This document shows, piece by piece, positions 6,904-12,778 of a stretch of 22,358 nt of DNA (positions are counted from its first letter, which is position 1; each line of letters opens with the position of its first letter). Source of the DNA: a virus; the IMG/VR virus record IMGVR_UViG_3300006736_000100, positions 1-22,358 of that record. One strand, 5' to 3'. A model generated the notes under the pieces. That model did no database searches. It saw only the letters and a list, made by a program, of their open reading frames with translations, and had not been told where the DNA came from. The position numbers and the translations under genes are program-made.

Positions 6904-7842
6904 ATGTATAGAACGTGGTCTACGGAGAATACGATTAATAAAAATATATTGATTACCGGCGGAAATGGCTTGGTAGGAAGTACTATTACTGGACAATTAC
7001 GACCGACCAGCAAAGAACTGGACCTTAGAAATGCCGGACAGACGTATCGTTATTTTGAAAAGAAAGCCCCTACACACGTAATACATTGTGCCGCTAAGGT
7101 TGGTGGCCTCCTAGCCAATATAGAGGCCAATGGAGAATTTTTTTATGACAACGTTCAAATAAACTTGAATGTTCTAGAAGCTTGCCGTCGTTACGGCGTT
7201 AAGAAGTTGGTCTCGTTTCTCTCTACGTGTATATATCCAGATAACGTTGAATATCCCCTGACCGAAGAAAAGATTCATTTAGGCCCCCCGCACAGTTCTA
7301 ATTATGGATACGCATATGCTAAACGGATGTTGGAAGTTCAAAGCAGGGCATACAATGAACAGCATGGAACCAAATTTGTTACCGTAATACCCACAAATAT
7401 TTACGGCCCTAGGGATAATTTTAATATTGAGAAGGGTCATGTTATTGGTGGCTTGATTAATAAATGCTTAACGGCCAAGAAAAATAATACTGAATTTTTG
7501 GTTTGGGGATCGGGAAAACCGTTGAGAGAATTTATTTACTCTGAAGACATTGGAAGGCTAACCGATTGGGCACTAGAAAACTATGAAGAGGCCGATCCTA
7601 TTATATTTTCTAATAGTCAAGAAGTTTCTATTAAGAAATTGGCTTATCTCATTGCTGAAACTTTAGAATTTGATGGGCCAATAATTTTTGATACTAACAA
7701 ACCAGACGGACAGTTTAGAAAGCCCACAGATAATTTCAAGTTAACGAGCCTCCTTCCTGATTTTGAGTTTACTCCAATCGAGATGGGTATTAAAAAAACT
7801 ATTGATTGGTTTATATCTCATCAGAGCGAGGCTAGAAAATGA
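6904..7842 (+). CDS. fcl: GDP-L-fucose synthase
   Basis: A 312-aa bifunctional 3,5-epimerase/4-reductase that converts GDP-4-keto-6-deoxy-D-mannose to GDP-L-fucose with NADPH. The cofactor loop ILITGGNGLVG is at 15-25. The catalytic residues known from E. coli GMER (Ser107, Cys109, Tyr136, Lys140, His179) are all present, and by my count at the same residue numbers: LSTCIYP at 106-112, GYAYAK at 135-140, and KGHVI with His179. The family motifs KVGGLLAN (65-72), PTNIYGPRDNF (163-173) and GSGKPLREFIY are intact. The length matches the usual 310-320 aa. It overlaps the next gene by 4 nt (ATGA), and the partner enzyme gmd lies one gene downstream, so the phage carries both dedicated steps from GDP-mannose to GDP-fucose. 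A GAGG five bases upstream supports the start. Confidence 0.95.
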   Translation: MYRTWSTENTINKNILITGGNGLVGSTITGQLRPTSKELDLRNAGQTYRYFEKKAPTHVIHCAAKVGGLLANIEANGEFFYDNVQINLNVLEACRRYGVKKLVSFLSTCIYPDNVEYPLTEEKIHLGPPHSSNYGYAYAKRMLEVQSRAYNEQHGTKFVTVIPTNIYGPRDNFNIEKGHVIGGLINKCLTAKKNNTEFLVWGSGKPLREFIYSEDIGRLTDWALENYEEADPIIFSNSQEVSIKKLAYLIAETLEFDGPIIFDTNKPDGQFRKPTDNFKLTSLLPDFEFTPIEMGIKKTIDWFISHQSEARK

Positions 7843-8369
7843 AACTACACCTAGGATGTGGTGATAAAAGACTGGAAGGTTTTATTAATATAGATTGTAG
7901 GGAAACTAGCGCCACCGATATGATTGCCAATGTGGCCATATTGGAAGACTTTGATCTTAACTCAATTGAATTAATTTATGCTTGTCACGTTCTAGAACAT
8001 TTTGACCGGCATGAGTATAAAAAGGTTCTTAAGCGCTGGCATGAAATTTTAAAGCCCGCGGGCATTCTTAGGCTAGCTATTCCTGATTTTGGCTCTATAG
8101 TTAAATGGTATCAAAAAACAGGCGACTTGGAGCCCCTGCGCGGCCTTCTCTACGGTGCACAGAATTATGCAGAAAATTATCATCATTGTTGCTGGGACTT
8201 GAAATGTCTAAAGAATGATCTGGAAACTGTTGGCTTTGCCTCCATTGTGCCGTGGGAGTGGAGAAATGTAGAGCACAGCTCGATAGATGATTATAGCCAG
8301 TCTTATCTCCCCCACATGGATAAAAACAATGGAACACTGATGAGTCTCAATCTGGAGGCGACTAAATGA
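7839..8369 (+). CDS. Small SAM-dependent methyltransferase (COG4627-like)
   Basis: A 176-aa protein beginning MKLHLGCGDKRLEGFINID. Its SAM loop HLGCG lies at 4-8 and the acidic ribose contact is Asp19. YACHVLEHFDRHEYKKVL and HEILKPAGILRLAIPDF are the conserved motif IV-VI region of small predicted methyltransferases often found in LPS and O-antigen loci. The Rossmann core starts right at residue 2 with no N-terminal cap, and the whole protein is near the minimum size for the fold. It is inserted between fcl and gmd, with ATGA overlaps on both sides, so the three are made as a coupled unit. This suggests, but does not prove, that it methylates a deoxyhexose-containing product. Confidence 0.85.
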   Translation: MKLHLGCGDKRLEGFINIDCRETSATDMIANVAILEDFDLNSIELIYACHVLEHFDRHEYKKVLKRWHEILKPAGILRLAIPDFGSIVKWYQKTGDLEPLRGLLYGAQNYAENYHHCCWDLKCLKNDLETVGFASIVPWEWRNVEHSSIDDYSQSYLPHMDKNNGTLMSLNLEATK

Positions 8370-9340
8370 AAAATAAAACAGCACTAATAACCGGTATTGG
8401 CGGTCAAGATGGAAGTTATTTATCGGAATATTTGTTTTCGCTGGGATATCGCGTATACGGTATTATTCGGCGCCACTCGGTTGCGGAAAATCAAAATTAT
8501 CGATTACACAATCTTGATTTAGATATTGAGTGCCTTTATGGTGATTTGTTGGACTATCCCTCCCTGGTGAGAGTTATTAGTAAAGTACAGCCAGATGAGA
8601 TTTATAATCTAGGCGCCATGAGCCATGTTCGAATTAGTTTTGATATGCCATCATATACAATACAAACAAATGCTCTCGGTGTTTTAAATATGTTAGAGGT
8701 CTATAGAGTTCTGTGCCCATCTGCTAAATTTTATCAAGCTAGTTCTTCTGAGATGTTCGGAAACTCTGTTGACACTGACGGCATTCAGAGGATAACGACG
8801 CCTATGAATCCTGTAAGTCCATATGGATGCTCTAAGGTAATGGGGTATAATCTAGTACGTCATTATCGACACGCTTATGGATTGCATGCTTGTAATGGTG
8901 TTTTATTTAATCACGAATCACCGCGGCGAGGCTCCAACTTTGTTACAAACAAGGTTGTTAAAACGGCTGTGGAAATTAAAAAAGGACTGCGTAACAAGCT
9001 AGAATTAGGAAATTTAGATTCACGTCGCGACTGGGGGCACGCCAAGGATTATGTAAAGGCCATGCATATGCTTTTAAACTATGATATTCCTGGCGATTGG
9101 GTGGTAGCTACCGGGATTACGCATTCGGTTCGCGATCTTTGTAAATATGTATTTAGTAGCCTAGACATGAACTATAAAGATTATGTTGTTCAAAATCCTA
9201 TATATATGCGCGCAGAAGAACTTAAATATTTAAAAGGAGATAGTTCAAAAACTAGAGATGTGTTGAACTGGATACCAGAATATACATTTGAAACCATGTT
9301 AGATGAAATGATCGAATATTGGATGCAATTGATAGATTAA
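8366..9340 (+). CDS. gmd: GDP-mannose 4,6-dehydratase
   Basis: A 324-aa extended SDR enzyme that converts GDP-D-mannose to GDP-4-keto-6-deoxy-D-mannose, the first committed step to GDP-L-fucose and also to GDP-rhamnose or perosamine. ALITGIGGQDGSYL (6-19) is the NADP loop with the Gmd-type G-Q-D-G-S-Y-L. The next basic block, IIRRHSVAENQ, binds the 2'-phosphate. ASSSEMFGN (125-133) holds the catalytic Ser/Glu129, and SPYGCSK (151-157) the Tyr153/Lys157 pair. FNHESPRRGSNFVTNK is diagnostic of Gmd substrate binding. The length is slightly below the common 340-370 aa but nothing essential seems absent. The ATG overlaps the preceding stop as ATGA. It provides the substrate for fcl two genes upstream. 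It is the last recognisable sugar gene of the island. Confidence 0.95.
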   Translation: MKNKTALITGIGGQDGSYLSEYLFSLGYRVYGIIRRHSVAENQNYRLHNLDLDIECLYGDLLDYPSLVRVISKVQPDEIYNLGAMSHVRISFDMPSYTIQTNALGVLNMLEVYRVLCPSAKFYQASSSEMFGNSVDTDGIQRITTPMNPVSPYGCSKVMGYNLVRHYRHAYGLHACNGVLFNHESPRRGSNFVTNKVVKTAVEIKKGLRNKLELGNLDSRRDWGHAKDYVKAMHMLLNYDIPGDWVVATGITHSVRDLCKYVFSSLDMNYKDYVVQNPIYMRAEELKYLKGDSSKTRDVLNWIPEYTFETMLDEMIEYWMQLID

Positions 9341-9353
9341 TAAGGAGATAAAA

Positions 9354-9587
9354 ATGAAACTTAGCAACCAAGCCCTGGGGGCATTAATGATGGCATTACA
9401 AAAATGCCTTTTAGAAGAAATTGATATTGTTTTGCTGCTACAAGACACAAATTGGGAAGTCGACGAACGTGGAATATTGTTTGTCACAAACCCTCCTGTA
9501 GTGGCTCTGGAAGGCACAGAAGAAAGCGATATAACAGATTTTGTTAATGAAGCTATGGTCGATGAAGCGTCTACAGAAGAGTGCTGA
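9354..9587 (+). CDS. Small acidic hypothetical protein
   Basis: A 77-aa protein preceded by a good Shine-Dalgarno (AAGGAG, 7 nt spacing). It begins MKLSNQALGALMMALQKCLLEE, an amphipathic Met/Leu-rich helix. A short beta-like segment follows, ending in NPPVVALEG, and then an acidic tail (EESDITDFVNEAMVDEASTEEC). I do not recognise an enzymatic domain. The pattern of a short N-terminal L-x-x-A-L-M-x-A-L-Q-K helix followed by an N-P-P motif is reminiscent of small conserved proteins of T4-like aquatic phages, but that is recall, not a database match. It overlaps the next gene by one base (TGATG), suggesting co-translation with the zinc-ribbon protein. Confidence 0.75.
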   Translation: MKLSNQALGALMMALQKCLLEEIDIVLLLQDTNWEVDERGILFVTNPPVVALEGTEESDITDFVNEAMVDEASTEEC

Positions 9588-9835
9588 TGCCGCGCTACGC
9601 TTATAGCTGTAGTGCCTGTAATATTGAATACTTAACAAGACACGCCTCTAATGATATACTAGAGGTGTGTGAAAAGTGCGGCATTTCTGGTACACTAACC
9701 AAACTTCTGACGAAGCCCATCTCTGGTTTTAAAAAGAGGAGTGTTTCGAAGATAGGCGAAGTAACAAAAGATTTTATTGAGGATGCGCGCAAGGAATTAA
9801 AAGAACAGCGCAAGGAATTAAAAGAACAGCGATGA
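9587..9835 (+). CDS. FmdB-like zinc-ribbon protein
   Basis: An 82-aa protein of the FmdB zinc-ribbon type. It starts MPRYAYSCSACNIEY, with CxxC at Cys8/Cys11 and the second pair CxxC at Cys28/Cys31, then GTLTKLLTKPISGF. This is the usual F/Y-Y-x-C-x-x-C ... C-x-x-C-G ... architecture of this small regulatory or nucleic-acid-associated family. I chose ATG 9587 because the motif begins immediately after it and it overlaps the upstream stop as TGATG; a GTG at 9581 would add only two residues. The C-terminus is a basic/acidic helix ending in a perfect duplication of the heptapeptide KELKEQR, encoded by a 21-bp tandem repeat that runs to two bases before the stop region. It overlaps the next gene by 4 nt (ATGA). 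A role near transcription is inferred from the nearby sigma gene. Confidence 0.8.
   Translation: MPRYAYSCSACNIEYLTRHASNDILEVCEKCGISGTLTKLLTKPISGFKKRSVSKIGEVTKDFIEDARKELKEQRKELKEQR
9788..9829 (+). repeat. Perfect 21-bp tandem duplication inside the zinc-ribbon gene
   Basis: Two identical 21-bp units (9788-9808 and 9809-9829) encode two copies of R-K-E-L-K-E-Q. The next bases begin a third copy (CG) before the ATGA junction. As 21 is a multiple of three, copy-number change would lengthen or shorten the helix without shifting frame. Confidence 0.95.
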
Positions 9836-10179
9836 CATATCTAATATTAGGCTTAATTTTATCTGTGGTGCTAAATGTTTTATTGCTTTGGTATACCAGC
9901 AAAGTATTGGCTAAACTACTTTATACGTCGGATAATTTAGGCGATTTATATATTGTTTTTCGTATGTATGAAGATTTTGTCGGCTCTTTGTATCAAATGG
10001 AAATGTTTTACGGAGAGCCAATTCTACAAGAGTTGTTTGATAAAACAAGATTAGTGCGAGAAGAAATGGAGAAGTTCGAAGAGATATATAGTCTTACAAC
10101 TGACACAGAGCGGCTAGAAGAAGATTTAAAAGAGGAATTGATGGATGATGACTGGGCCACCGAAGAAGAAACGCCGTAA
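9832..10179 (+). CDS. Hypothetical single-TM membrane protein
   Basis: A 115-aa protein with one clear N-terminal hydrophobic segment at about residues 3-22 (from YLILGLILS through VLLLWY). A basic lysine follows, then a long predicted alpha-helical, acidic cytoplasmic or soluble part: LYQMEMFYGEPILQELF, then EEMEKFEEIYSL, then an Asp/Glu-rich tail. The segment lacks a cleavage motif, so it looks like an anchored protein rather than a secreted one. The ATG overlaps the previous stop (ATGA). Its last 35 nt overlap the start of the sigma gene in another frame, so the two are probably translationally coupled. I recognise no named family; a holin or spanin role is not supported by the sequence. 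Confidence 0.75.
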   Translation: MTYLILGLILSVVLNVLLLWYTSKVLAKLLYTSDNLGDLYIVFRMYEDFVGSLYQMEMFYGEPILQELFDKTRLVREEMEKFEEIYSLTTDTERLEEDLKEELMDDDWATEEETP

Positions 10180-10852
10180 GAGGCAGAAAAATTATTATTT
10201 TACGCAAGTACATGAAGATGCGATTGTAGAATATGCCAAGATAACTTGTAATAAAAGACGAACTATATTATATGTGGATTTTATTCGGCCGGCTTTTGAT
10301 GAAATGGTTAATAAGATAATATTCACTTATCGATTTACGACACTCCCCAATATCGATTCTTTACGAGACGAATGTAAGATTTGGCTCACAACTATTTTAG
10401 ATAAATATGATCCCAACAAAGGATCGAAGGCCTTTTCATATTTTAGTGTAGTAACCAAGAACTGGTTTATTCACAAAGTAAAGCAGAATGCGCGCCGCAA
10501 CAGAAGAGAGATTTTTATTGAGGATATGATCAACCAGCTCGAAGAGGAGGTGGTATCAAAAGAAAAACAATATCCTGAAGCCCGCGAGGAACAAGAATTT
10601 TGGAGCCGTTTTTTTATTGAGCTAGCTAGCTGGGATGGAGATATGCTTAAAGAAAATGAAAAGAAAGTTCTTGAGGCGGTTAAAATTCTTTTTGAGTCTT
10701 CAGGTGATATCGATATTTTTAATAAAAAAGCTATTTACTTATACTTACGGGAGATTACTGGACTTAATACAAAACAAGTTGTCAACAACCTCAATAAATT
10801 GCGTAAGAAGTATAGGGTGTTTAAAAACAAATGGGAAAGCGGCGAAATTTAG
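10145..10852 (+). CDS. gp55-like RNA polymerase sigma factor for late transcription
   Basis: A 235-aa protein resembling the divergent sigma factors of T4-like phages (T4 gp55 is 185 aa). These replace sigma70 on host core polymerase and direct late genes. The N-terminus is strongly basic (PKKKRRKRQK). The central block at about residues 73-122 (LRDECKIWLTTILDKYDP, then SKAFSYFSVVTKNWF, then IHKVKQNARRNRREI) resembles sigma region 2, the polymerase- and -10-binding part (Y-D-P-x-K-G-x-x-F-x-x-Y/F-x-x-x-x-x). The C-terminal 60 residues contain an HTH-like pattern (KKAIYLYLREITGLNTKQVVNNLNKL). Start 10145 has AGAGGA 8 nt upstream; Met2 at 10148 is an alternative. It overlaps the membrane-protein gene by 35 nt and the next gene by 22 nt. 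Known biology of T4 late transcription would link it to the tail genes downstream. Confidence 0.85.
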   Translation: MMTGPPKKKRRKRQKNYYFTQVHEDAIVEYAKITCNKRRTILYVDFIRPAFDEMVNKIIFTYRFTTLPNIDSLRDECKIWLTTILDKYDPNKGSKAFSYFSVVTKNWFIHKVKQNARRNRREIFIEDMINQLEEEVVSKEKQYPEAREEQEFWSRFFIELASWDGDMLKENEKKVLEAVKILFESSGDIDIFNKKAIYLYLREITGLNTKQVVNNLNKLRKKYRVFKNKWESGEI

Positions 10853-11127
10853 AAGAATACATCGATGAGGCCACGCGTAACATTAAGGAAGATCGTGCAT
10901 TAGCCAAGTCACTTCTTCTGGATGCGATGACAGATATGAAAGCTAGCGACGTCGCAAGGCGCGAACTAGGCTCGATCGCGGCTAAGTATGTTGAAAACCT
11001 ACAGCGCTCTAATGAGCAAATGGTCAAACTGTCTGCTCTGTTGCAAAAACAGCAGGGAACAATTACCGGCCTCTCAGAAGAAGACAAAGAAGATCTTTAT
11101 GAAATGCTCGGCAACGAGGACAAATAA
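10831..11127 (+). CDS. Small helical hypothetical protein
   Basis: A 98-aa protein that is probably all-helical: EEYIDEATRNIKEDRALAKS, then LLLDAMTDMKAS, then KYVENLQRSNEQMVKLSALL, with few prolines and a heptad-like spacing of hydrophobics, so a short coiled coil is plausible. It starts inside the end of the sigma gene (22-nt overlap) and its TAA shares one base with the next ATG (TAATG). No metal, nucleotide or DNA-binding motif is obvious. The tight coupling to the late sigma factor could mean it is a partner or simply part of the same transcript. I do not recognise the family. Confidence 0.7.
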   Translation: MGKRRNLEEYIDEATRNIKEDRALAKSLLLDAMTDMKASDVARRELGSIAAKYVENLQRSNEQMVKLSALLQKQQGTITGLSEEDKEDLYEMLGNEDK

Positions 11128-11699
11128 TGGGTTCTGAAAGATTTATAGAGTTTGTAAGCAGATACCCAAAAAAATCATATGGTGCTCCTTCTGACGCTCC
11201 CAAAGTAGACACACGGCAGAATACTGGTTTGGATATGGTTGCACATGCCACACGAGCTTATTATACAACAGGCCATCTTATGTCTGACTTCGATGATGCG
11301 ATTGTTTGCGCTATTCTGCGTCATGAAGAGCCCGAAGGATCGTCGCTTAATCCCGAATTAAATATCATAGCCAGCAGCAACGAAGTGTATGATCTTAAGT
11401 GCTTTGTTTTGACGCGTCCGCTGACTAGCCACATAGGGTACAAAAACATAGCTTCATTGGACCCTGTATATGTCAGTTTGCTTCCAGCATTTAAAGCCAC
11501 ATTGGAATGCTCTGAAGTTCGACCGAAGCTGGGAGACGTAGTTGTAGTAAAATATGATAGTCTTACGTATACCAGCGGCGTTTATATAAAGCCAACAGGG
11601 ATAAACGTTGCTGATATGTTTTCGGACAGTCTGGCCGAAAAGAGTTTGCCTGACCAGTTTCGCGATAGCCCGCGATATGAACCTCCCGGGGATGTATAG
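11127..11699 (+). CDS. Hypothetical phage protein, possibly tail/baseplate-associated
   Basis: A 190-aa protein. The N-terminus (MGSERFIEFVSRYPKKSYGA) is polar. A beta-rich domain follows from about residue 45, with strands such as AIVCAILRH, VYDLKCFVLTRP and LDPVYVSLLPAFKATLEC, then GDVVVVKYDSLTYTSGVYIKP at about 136-157. The G-D-V-V-V-V-x-Y pattern resembles the strand-turn of an OB-fold or a capping barrel as seen in baseplate hub proteins, but I cannot establish homology. It ends in a proline/acidic tail (RYEPPGDV). Three nt separate it from the next gene, a putative baseplate protein, so a structural role is the best guess. Four cysteines occur, without a CxxC arrangement. Confidence 0.6.
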   Translation: MGSERFIEFVSRYPKKSYGAPSDAPKVDTRQNTGLDMVAHATRAYYTTGHLMSDFDDAIVCAILRHEEPEGSSLNPELNIIASSNEVYDLKCFVLTRPLTSHIGYKNIASLDPVYVSLLPAFKATLECSEVRPKLGDVVVVKYDSLTYTSGVYIKPTGINVADMFSDSLAEKSLPDQFRDSPRYEPPGDV

Positions 11700-11702
11700 T
11701 AC

Positions 11703-12767
11703 GTGGTTGCCAAGAAGAAGCCGTTTGATAAAACGAAAGCGTACGCTCTAGCGCCACGCCCGGATAGGAATGTTGACCTAGGGCTCGCCGATCCTGCAAA
11801 GTTAAGAGCACTTCTTGAAGCGCCGATTGATTTTCAGTTTAATCAATCCGGTGTTGGCGGCCGCAGTTCTATAGAGCCAGTACCAAATTTTGCTCGGCTA
11901 GAAAGTGAAAAAGTAATTTGCAATAATAGAAATGCGTGGATAGTTTTGGGCACTGATCGAACCGGGCCGGCTTTGTCGGGATATGGCGGGAAGGGAGAAA
12001 CTCAAGTTGCTGCCATCGATATTGTTTGCGGTCGCATGGGCCCCTATGTTCGCGAACGAGATGACGAAGGTAAACCAATAGAAGTCAACCCAGACTTTAC
12101 ACTTGATACTGCTAGAATATATATTAGCCAAAAAGCCGATATTGATGAATATTTTGATTTGCCATATGGGAAGGTAGGAAACCCCATCGCATCGTCGGCA
12201 ATAGCTTTAAAGGCAGATGAGATACGAATGATATCTCGCGGCGGCATTAAAATCATTACGGGACAAGACGCAAGAGACGCCAGAGGTGAGCGCGTCAACA
12301 CCAAAGACGGGATAAAAGGGATAGATTTGATCGCGGGCCCGGATCCGCAAGGCGCCTCGTACCAGTCGCCTCAACAGCCGCTTGCTAAAGGAAATAATCT
12401 TGTTGCGTGCCTTGGCACCGTGGACACAAATCTACCCCTGATCATGCAGAGTCCTCCCGGTTTAGCGGCTCAAATAAATGCCTTAAGGGGGATACTACAT
12501 TCATTTATATTATATCAAAAAGAATTCAACCAGGCGGTTCAGATGCATAACCATATATCTGGCTGGCAGATTACTCCCGCGAAGCCAACATTTAGTCTAG
12601 AATCTATTCCACTTGTTGTGGCAGGAGCAAAAATGAATACTCAATTAACAGCGCAAACAGAAATGTCTATTGCGAGCCACGCATTCAATATGGGCCAATG
12701 GGAGGCCAATTACTTAAAGCCGGGATTTGAGAAATATATTTGTAGTGATTTCAATACCACAAATTAA
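11703..12767 (+). CDS. Putative baseplate/spike-associated structural protein
   Basis: A 354-aa protein with a GTG start, 3 nt after the previous stop. Residues about 90-170 form a beta-rich core (AAIDIVCGRMG, ARIYISQKADIDEYF, SAIALKADEIRMISRGGIKIITG). It continues into KGIDLIAGPDP and QQPLAKGNNLVACL, then a helical segment LRGILHSFILYQKEFNQAVQMHNHISG with a His-rich end. I-x-L-I-A-G and A-x-x-I-x-x-I-S-x-x-G-I-x-I strand repeats are common in beta-helical spike and hub proteins (gp5/VgrG-like). The Q-P-L-x-K-G-x-x-L-V followed by an F-N-x-A-x-x-x-H-x-H segment resembles structural proteins of aquatic T4-like phages. This is motif-level recall only. Its position directly before the giant gene and gp25/gp6 supports a baseplate role. 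Confidence 0.6.
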   Translation: MVAKKKPFDKTKAYALAPRPDRNVDLGLADPAKLRALLEAPIDFQFNQSGVGGRSSIEPVPNFARLESEKVICNNRNAWIVLGTDRTGPALSGYGGKGETQVAAIDIVCGRMGPYVRERDDEGKPIEVNPDFTLDTARIYISQKADIDEYFDLPYGKVGNPIASSAIALKADEIRMISRGGIKIITGQDARDARGERVNTKDGIKGIDLIAGPDPQGASYQSPQQPLAKGNNLVACLGTVDTNLPLIMQSPPGLAAQINALRGILHSFILYQKEFNQAVQMHNHISGWQITPAKPTFSLESIPLVVAGAKMNTQLTAQTEMSIASHAFNMGQWEANYLKPGFEKYICSDFNTTN

Positions 12768-12778
12768 AAAAAGATGTT

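Noticed and set aside
9581-9586. GTG start for the zinc-ribbon gene
   Set aside because: The family begins at M-P-x-Y, and ATG 9587 overlaps the upstream stop as TGATG.
10620-10631. AGCTAGCTAGCT palindrome in the sigma gene
   Set aside because: A short simple dinucleotide-like palindrome, fully coding, with no supporting context.
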